Shown here piece after piece: positions 56,335-64,000 of a stretch of 64,000 nt of DNA (position 1 is the first letter of the stretch; each line of letters begins with the position of its first letter). The notes beneath the pieces are model-generated. The model was not told where the DNA came from. It was given only the letters and a program-made list of their open reading frames with translations, and ran no database searches. Source of the stretch: Coptis chinensis (lineage: Eukaryota > Streptophyta > Magnoliopsida > Ranunculales > Ranunculaceae); the NCBI GenBank assembly GCA_015680905.1, contig CM027384.1, positions 65,727,001-65,791,000 of the forward strand. The letters are read 5' to 3'. A program made the position numbers and the translations under genes.

Positions 56335-59300
56335 GAGCAGGTCCAATGGAGGGCTGCTAAAAGGTGTCAAATAGGCCTTTTAGCAGGCCCAACCATATTT
56401 AGCAGGCCATAACCAAAAAACCATTCCAATCACACATTTTAGCAGTTGTTAAGTTTGAGAGACTATGCCATCTATATAGGGCAGTTACTAAAAATGCAAA
56501 TTTCTTTCTCTTCTCTATTTCTCTCTTCTCTCTTGTATCTTCCCTCTCAATCTCGCGGCCTCCTCTCTCTCACCTCAATTTTTTATTTACATTTTGATAT
56601 ACATTCACCAGGTATGAATTATTACAACTTTAAAATTCGATTTTATTGAGTTTATTTTGATTGATTGTGAGTTATTTTGATTGTGAGGTTATTTTGATTA
56701 GTTTAATTTTGATTGAGGTTATTTTGATTGAATGTTGACTGTTGGAATTGAATATTGAATTGAATTGAATGTTGAATGTTAAATTTTAGAATTGAATTGA
56801 ATTGATGTTAGAATGCTAATTTGAAATTGTGCATTTTGTTTAAATTGAAGTTATAAAGATGATATTGTTGATTGACTTGCAGGTGCCACACAAAATGAGT
56901 AACAAGGGTAAACGATTTTTCGGTCAAAAATTAGTTAGTAGATTGACACAAGAATCGACGTCAGCACTAAACGTCGATGAAGTCTATAATTTGCAAAACC
57001 CTCCAGTAATTGAATTTCCTGACCCAGTCGATCTACTAATACATGCTACATTGGCTAGAAACCCGAAAACTCACATCTCTCATCGTGTAAATATGATAAG
57101 CATTTGATTGTTAAATTTGATTTATTTAACATCATAATTTGTATTTTCTTTAATTTTAATGAATAAATATTTTGAATAAATGTTTAGGGAGGGGGGGGGG
57201 GGAGATGAAATTATGGTGTTGTTGGGCATCCGTAAACAATTGGTGGAAGATAATGGTTGCCAAGGGAGATTGTTTTGAAGACATAAGAAATGAAATTTTA
57301 CAATTTTCGTTTGGGTCATTGTTTCGATGTGGTTATCAAAACGCCGACCGTGGTTTGATATATGCTTTGATCGAGCGGTGGTGGGATACAACTCACACTT
57401 TCCACTTTCCACAAGGCGAGATAGGCATCACTCCAATAGATGTTACTATGCTCACGAGAATGAGCGTAGAAAGGAAAAAGGCTGTTATGTTTGGAGAAAG
57501 TCGGTTCGTGACTTTTGATTATGCACAACAAAAATGGCCGAATATAAGGTCGGAGCATTGGGCTAAAGGTGGTACAAACCTTCATTTTTTGTGAATGAGT
57601 TCATGGAGAAGACGAAAGAGAGTGACGAAGGTTGGTGCCCGACGAGTACAGATCGGGAGAGATATTTGAGAGCATTCTATTTTTACTTAATCACATAGTG
57701 TTTCTTCCCCACGGGTGATAGTTCACTGAGATTAGGTTGGATAGAGTGTTTAGTTTAGTTAGATTACATGCATAAGTATAATTAGGGTGGTGCTATGTTT
57801 GGAGCTTTGATTTACACGTTGGATCAAGTGTGCCGAGTCACAGCTAATGTTGCAGATGGTCAATGTGGTGGCTTCACCCCTCTTTTACAAGTAAGTTTTA
57901 AATTTTTAGTATAATAACTTTATGATAGTATTATAATTTTTAAATTACGTACAAGTTTGATTTTGATATTTATTTTTATGATAGTATTGGTGGCATGAGT
58001 ACGTACCTACCATGGCTTCTCTTCTGAGACCGAACATGGACCGTGATATCGTCCCACGGATTAGAGCATGGATGAATGACTTTAAAGATCACCAAAGTGG
58101 TCAAGGACGCCACAACATTCACTTAGATCATAACCAACTCGAGACTAGGTCGGCATTGGCGATACAGTGGACACCATTGTTTCATACTCGATATATGCAA
58201 TTAAATGTTGATGATGTGGAGGGAGATACCATGGATGATGTTTGGTTACGTGATGCGATTCAGTGTGTACGTCGTTCGTATAATCTTAAAATGCACTAAA
58301 TCGTCTTTGAGTTTGGAGGTATCATCATGTGGTACCTGGGCAATAGGTCTTGGCACCAAATCGTTGGGACACCTTTCATCCCACACCCTCCTCCGGAGAA
58401 TATGTGTCCATTGGGAAGAGTCAGTCAGTGGAGGTCCTATCTTAGAATGCATGAAGACTTGTGGCCACAAACTTATCTATATTTAGATGTGAATGGTGAC
58501 TACGACAGTTACTAGGATCGCATCTCAAGAGGGGTCCTATATTGCCAGCTAACATGTACAGAGTTGCTAACATGGACTTTGTGGGACATAAGGCTATTTA
58601 TAAGTGATTTGCGTACCCCACACCCTGCTAAGCTTTACTCTTCATCTCAAGGTCCTTACGAGGCTTTTGTTCCAACTCCTTCCGATCCAAATAACCCATG
58701 GAGCTATGACATAGTTACATCTCAGGGAATACATGTCGCCATACCTATACCTCATGTTGATCAAAGTTATCTTCTGAACCTTGTCCCGGATTTTGACACT
58801 CTAGAGGTTAGTATTTGGTTTATATTTTGAAACTTGAATTATATTTGGTTTATAGTGATGATTTTTCTTAAAGTTATTGATTTTTTTGTAGGCTACACTT
58901 AGAGCGTGATATGCCGAAATCGCAATTTTAATGATGCATGGGATCGCGGATTCGTTATGACTACTGACAAACGAATCTTGTCATTATTTGGTGGCCGAGC
59001 GAGAAGAGAAGCAAAAGTTAGAAGTGCAGATTCTAGAAATGACATTGTGAGAATCACGGTGAGGGAGTAAATCAAAGAAGAGGCAACCTGGCGAGGGTTC
59101 GAGTCGAAATTAGTTTATTTTTTTTTATGTTTGTATTGATTGATGTTTGTATGAATTATGTTTAATGAATAAATTGAATTATGTTTGTTTAATGAATGAA
59201 TTTTGGTTAGTTGAATAGATGTGTGGATTGTTGAGTTGTGGAATGAATGATAATGGATTGGGGAGTGAGTGGATATGAATTTGTATATGAAAAGAAGAAC

Positions 59301-59612
59301 AAGATTTCTCAGTTTTTGCGTTTGCCAGGTATAAACGACAGAGTTTCTGCCGTCCATCCATTTAATTAAAACGGGAGACAGACGACATAGTTTCTACCGT
59401 CTGTACATAAATAATCAATAGACGGCAGAAACTATGTCGTCCGTCTTCCGAAACTTATTATAGCAGCTGCTAGCGAAGGTCTTAACTTTGGCTGGGTTTT
59501 TGACTCCTTCAAAATTTAAGACCCTTTTAGTAGCCCCATTGGAATGACATTTTTGTGATTGGGGTGCTATATTTGCCTTTAACAGCCCATATAGCCCCCA
59601 TTGGACTTGCTC
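56335..59612 (+). mobile_element. TIR element carrying a plant-mobile-domain gene, 3278 bp
   Basis: The ends GAGCAGGTCCAATGGAGGGC and, inverted, GAGCAAGTCCAATGGGGGCT are flanked by TTA (56332-56334, 59613-59615). The terminal motif GAGCANNTCCAATGG and the TTA duplication resemble the neighbouring MITE, 20 bp away. The interior is a decayed multi-exon plant-mobile-domain gene on the plus strand. No PIF transposase or Myb-like partner was recognised. Confidence 0.75.
56895..59070 (+). pseudogene. Plant mobile domain (MAIN-like) pseudogene
   Basis: PMD proteins (MAIN/MAIL family and transposon relatives) take part in silencing or are carried by transposons. Exons on the plus strand: 56895-57086 (MSNKGKRFFGQKLVSRL), 57188 to about 57750 (IYALIERWWDTTHTFHFPQG then EIGITPIDVTMLTRMSV, the PMD core), 57778-57890 (GALIYTLDQVCRV, GGFTPLLQ, GTAAGT donor), 57985-58806 (YWWHEYVPTMASLLRP, IQWTPLF, IGTPFIPHPPPENM-like tail) and from 58892. 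ERW...THTFH...GE..IT..DV is the family signature. Breaks: a frameshift after the HFL near 57594, a TAG within RAFYFYLIT, a shift after NLKMH near 58299 and a G12 run at the start of exon 2. It lies wholly between the TIRs of the surrounding element. Confidence 0.88.
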
Positions 59613-59615
59613 TTA

Positions 59616-60146
59616 GAATTTCAGTTTTAGTTAGGGTTGGCTAATTTTGTGATGCCTGTATACTTTAAATGGGTCGTGCAAAACTTTAATAGTCACAAGA
59701 AGATGATCAAATGTTTGAAGCTCATAAAAAACAAGATGAGGTTGAAGAACATTTCTTTAATTAGTATTTATGTAGATGTGGTATAACACCCCGTTTATTT
59801 TCTTTATATTTTTTTCCCATTTATTAGAGTTTAACAAGTAATAATAAGATTTTTTTAAAAAAAAAGATAAAGAAAAGAAAAGATAAAGATAAAATAAGAT
59901 AAGATAAAAACGTGGGAGAGTTAGAGGGGTTTGGTTACAACCGAACCCTCCCTCTTTGTTAGCATTTTTTTTTTCTGGTTTCTGAAATACAAGAGAAAAA
60001 TAGAGAGAGACGTACAAGAGAAAAAAGAGAGAGATAGCTATTGTTTGAGAGTGCTTGAAAGATAAAGGGGTGGAGGAAGACAACACCTTACCATTGATTT
60101 TCGAGTTTGCCGATTATTTTGCTTTCACTAACATTTTCGTTTTTCG

Positions 60147-60199
<53 letters not shown>

Positions 60200-61149
60200 T
60201 TACCATTTTATAAAAGTTCCATATTTAATTATGAACGTTTGCTATTTGTTTTGAAATTTTAATTGTCTTTCGGAAAGATTATATGTTTGCAAAATTCTGC
60301 ACAAGTAATGACTTTTGACTTAGATTCGACTAATTAGATGATGTAACTAGTTTTTTGACAGAACTAAACAATTTTAGTTCTCTGAGTCATTTTTCATTTC
60401 CAATTGGCCTTGACTGATTCCACTTTATATTCTATTTGATGTGAATTTTACAAGAAAGTGCGTCAGAAAATTGAATAGCAGTATTTAAGTTGTTGGGTCT
60501 GTTCCATCACATAGTTTAGGGTACATACTAAACGAATTAGTGTTTAGGAATTTTTGTATTGAAATGGATTTTCTGTCTAATTTTCAGAATGGTATAATTG
60601 ATTCAAACCTTTGATTATATGAATTCTCTAGAATTTTTAGAATGGACAAAGGTCAAACTGTCCTACATGCATAGAACAATATACGTAACTTATTAGTGTA
60701 GGTTTTAGCTGTACAAGAAAAAAAATGTAATGATCATGCAATTTGCATCGTATTAATATTTCAAATAAATGTGTATTTATTGGAGGAGCAATTATTTATT
60801 TGTCTAAAGAGTTCTATTACATGTATTGGAATAAGAGTTGCATGCATAATTGTTTGATGAATATTGTATGTATAGAGCGTATATTGGTAGCTAAAGATTT
60901 GGTGTGGTATTATGCAATTATATATATTGGCACTGATGGACTTTGACTTTAAATATGTGGCCTATAAGAACTACGAAGGTTTGATTCCAATCTTGAAAGA
61001 TTTGGATACGTAGGTAGCTTTGAGTAAAAGTGCAACCATTATATTATAAATTATATATTAGTTTTTGTGATAACTATATGTGTATAATGTGAGTATTTAA
61101 TTGTGTACGTGATTGTAGCTGTTTGAATTGTATTTGATTGATAACCATT
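59616..61149. other. Intergenic with microsatellite
   Basis: ATAACACCCCG near 59783 looks like a decayed start of the TGTAACRCCCC LTR family. The rest, apart from the AT run, holds no recognised feature. Confidence 0.4.
60151..60194. repeat. AT microsatellite, about 22 units
   Basis: Uninterrupted AT dinucleotide run. Confidence 0.95.
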
Positions 61150-64000
61150 TGTCACACCCCGAATTTCGACAAAATCATAAAAACAATATTTGTTCCAAAC
61201 TTTTCGATTTTCGAGGTGTGATGCACACTCAACTTCCAAAAACCCATATAAATTTCAAATAAACAAAAGTCCTCTTCATTACAAAAATTCACAAGTATGA
61301 TTAAGTTATAAATTTCCTTTCAACAACTCTTTAATTATAATTAGAACTGAAAATACAAAAAACATTGTCTCAATTAAAAATCTATTACACCTCAAGGGAA
61401 AACAAGACATATCCTGTAATGAGACGCTAACACGAACCACAAGCAGCAATCAACCTTCTTCAACACTAATCCTGTCAAGACTTATCAACTGTGTTCATTT
61501 TATGAACACACTCGATAAACAAACATGCAAATCGGGTCAGCATTATAAACAATGTTGGTATGAGTAGCCCTAATATACAAAATATACTTATACATATATA
61601 TACATACACAATCCATAAGGCAGTTAGTTCCTCCACCGAGGCGCTTTAACATCCAACGAATAATACAATATTCTTAAATACAATAATTAAGGCAGGTAGT
61701 TCCTCCACTGAGGCGCCTTAGTTTCCAATTCAATAATAATAAGGCATTTAGTTCCTCCACCGAGGCGCCTTAGCTTCAAACCGTACTAGATCAACTGCAT
61801 CTAATAATAAAATAACAAAACTAAAACTTACTCTATACTTAAACTGGTGTAGGCCTAATCACAGAGTATGCCACACCTACATAAATAATTAATTCAACCC
61901 ACCCTTCTGCAAAACCATTGTGAATGCAACATAAATTACAATAAATCATTTATTATAGATTTAACATATACTTTGATATCTCATCACAATTATTGTTTAG
62001 AGTTTCTTTAAGTGTCTTTAGAATCACGTCGTCTATATGTTTTACCTAGTTTCCCTGGCTACCACAATCGCTCCCCAATGCCGAACATGTACATCCACAT
62101 GTCTCCCCTCACGTAATGAACCACTCCGTGCGTAATTACCCTAAGCGGGATATCGCATACCAGGTAACCCCCACACAAACGTCATTACGTGGGTACTGCC
62201 ACTATTCGGCATAAAATATCGCGCGTCTCGTTCTAATTTTGCAAACGAGAAAATCAAACCACTATTCAGCTACGATTGCCCTATACATGGGTCAATCAAC
62301 ATCTCATACCCCTACATAAGGCCCAATCATATCACATACGCCCTTCACATGGGCCAATCACATGAGTTGTGGTAGCTAGGTTCTAGGATTTTCGTTAAAT
62401 AATTTATTCAGATATCATATGTTTGTATCTTATAACCATCTCACTCTATCATGTGTCAAATAAAATATATTGCACTAAACCACAATCCCTTTTGAAATAT
62501 CCACAAATATTATACTACTTCATAACAGGATCTCACCGATATAATAATGGAGCGTTAACATTTATTTCTCAAAAATATCGCATTTAATATATATCATAAC
62601 ATACCATATAATGTCACAATTGCTCCAAACGTACCGCGTAACATTTTTATAGCGTTTTAAGAATATCATGTCTCTTAAAATTTCACTCTCGTCACATGTC
62701 AAAATTACACAATATCAACGTCAAATCTTTCTTAGATAATGACAAACCAATTTACACAGGCTTCTACAACATGCTACCATTAGATTAGTCCATAAAATTT
62801 AATATATACAAAATGTACGTAACGCAATAAACAGTCAACGGTCAACAGTCAAAAGGCCAAACCCAACAGTCACCAGTCCCAAATCGGTGTTCGTCCATAC
62901 GGGTCCTGACGCAAACCCGTATGCACAACACTTCAACTTATAGTCCTAATCCAACTAACCAAAACAAAGCCCAAAACTAAGGCCCAAAACGAAAGCCCAA
63001 AAGTCTAAACACTTAAATACCCAATTGGACCCATTTTAAGTCATATGGACCAGCCTAAAACCAAAAATAGAATTGGCCCAAAGAAATCACTAATTAGTTT
63101 TGGCCCAAAGAAACAAACTAAGATTTTGGCCCAAGAAAACAAAACTGAAAATTTCGGCCCAAGGCCCACTAAGAGGTCGTCTTCCTCACCTCACCATCAG
63201 CTCTCCTCCACCACGAGTTCTCCTCTTCCTCCACTTTCATCTCACCGATTTTACTCCTGATGAAAACCCCTAATACTTTAACAAACACAAAAACCCCATA
63301 CATTACATCGATCCCCTTCCTCCAAACTAGATCTGGACCGCCATTAACAAATCTTGAGAGCTTCAACATCACCTCTACACACTACCAAACACAACTGAAA
63401 CAGTTCGGTTTTGGATTACTAATAAAACCCCATACTATCATATAATCAAAACTTGATTCCCATCACTTACATACCCAAAATCTAGTTCGACTCCATTAAC
63501 ACCTTTACAGAGCTTCAACAGTTCAACCACACTAAAATTCAAAACACCCAACTCAATCAACAACCAATAACCAATCGACATAAATCAACAACCCATTTGA
63601 TCATCCAAACAATTTTATTCACACAACTAAAGACAGTATAATAACTTGCGAAATTCATATAATATAAAAATTTTGGGGCAGTATATCTCCATTAACAATT
63701 TATAACAATTTGAAAATGGTAATAGGGACACTATTTAAACCATATATTCGACCATACGATCAACAGTATGTATTTCAAAGTCGGCGGACATATATAGCCT
63801 TGAAAATGAGTAGAAGAATCTTTGGAAAGCGAAACCTTATATATATTTGACCATTTTTAAATAGAAGTAAAAATCTAGGTTCAGTGAAAGATAAAAAAAA
63901 AAAACAATAACTACTCACCTATAGTATCGCGAAAAAGTAAATAGAATATCACGCCAGAAGTCCGATCCCAAGTTAGCTAAAAGATGCACGATTCGTGTCT
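61150..64000 (+). mobile_element. LTR-like element, 5' part (3' end outside window)
   Basis: Starts TGTCACACCCCGAATTTCGA, preceded by CCATT as the possible target copy. Its layout follows the element at the window start (GGCCCAA runs, CACC/CTCC-rich stretch, then ACTCACCT near 63912) and that at 37606. No coding frames are convincing. Short frames at 63045-63445 lie in the Pro/Ser-rich stretch and are composition artefacts. Confidence 0.7.
61617..61775. repeat. Three hairpin repeats
   Basis: TAAGGCA, GTTAGTTCCTCCACCGAGG and CGCCTTA recur at about 61617, 61689 and 61741. Each unit can fold with TAAGGC pairing to GCCTTA, and a shared loop TTCCTCCAC. They lie in the 5' part of the LTR-like element. 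Confidence 0.8.

Noticed and set aside
57122..57585. Minus-strand ORFs opposite the plant mobile domain exon
   Set aside because: Shadows of the plus-strand PMD coding frame.
60743..60946. 67-aa plus-strand ORF after the AT microsatellite
   Set aside because: Ile/Tyr-rich frame in AT-rich DNA with no similarity or splice context.

Overview
This is a 64-kb piece of an AT-rich plant nuclear chromosome, almost certainly from a eudicot. The signs are long poly-A/T runs, GT-AG introns, plant-type FAR1, LINE, CACTA, hAT/TTF, PIF/Harbinger-like and plant-mobile-domain sequences, and fragments of plant housekeeping genes. I could not fix the genus. I found no intact protein-coding gene: every recognisable reading frame is broken by stops, frameshifts or missing exons. 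The window is best read as a deep nest of transposable elements with captured host gene pieces.

Layout. 1-1131: 3' part of an LTR-like element, abutting a 65-bp tandem repeat (1132-1512). 2.1-4.5 kb: a TIR element and an 804-bp hAT-type element with a perfect 8-bp target duplication. 5.1-7.3 kb: two broken FAR1/FRS (MULE-transposase-like) genes facing each other across an inverted repeat. 7.3-8.5 kb: two copies of one LTR-like segment head to head. 8.8-9.3 kb: a LINE endonuclease fragment. 12.4-12.9 kb: a foldback MITE. 13967-15243: a solo LTR with target duplication GTGTG. 15263-22355: a complete-ended CACTA element (target duplication TTA) carrying a LINE tail, a broken cationic amino acid transporter piece and an LTR fragment. 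22.4-23.9 kb: a LINE 3' part with RNase H. 24.0-27.2 kb: a two-level repeat made of about 40 units of about 57 bp in two blocks, each headed by the same roughly 330-bp leader. 28.5-34 kb: scattered exon-like fragments on the minus strand, including ankyrin exons. 34.7-36.5 kb: a hAT (TTF zinc finger/DUF4371) transposase relic interrupted by a 279-bp TIR element that contains tRNA-like A and B boxes.

36716-54451 is a second, 17.7-kb CACTA element with GATAGC-type subterminal repeats. Inside it sits a third CACTA element (36942-44035, target duplication ATT), which holds a 3.4-kb LTR-like element (37606-41016, target duplication CATAG) and nine exons of a captured, decayed D-glycerate 3-kinase gene. 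The outer element also carries a broken RRM (hnRNP F/H-like) gene piece, a glycine-rich RNA-binding tail and a tRNA-like sequence whose anticodon loop has shrunk to four bases. 55868-56314 and 56335-59612 are two adjacent TTA-flanked elements with related termini; the larger carries a decayed plant-mobile-domain (MAIN-like) gene. 61150-64000 is the 5' part of another LTR-like element of the same general kind as the one at the left edge.

The most notable theme is gene capture. All three CACTA elements hold multi-exon, intron-retaining pieces of unrelated host genes (amino acid transporter, glycerate kinase, RNA-binding proteins), all antisense to the window's plus strand. All calls come from reading the sequence; no database search was run.
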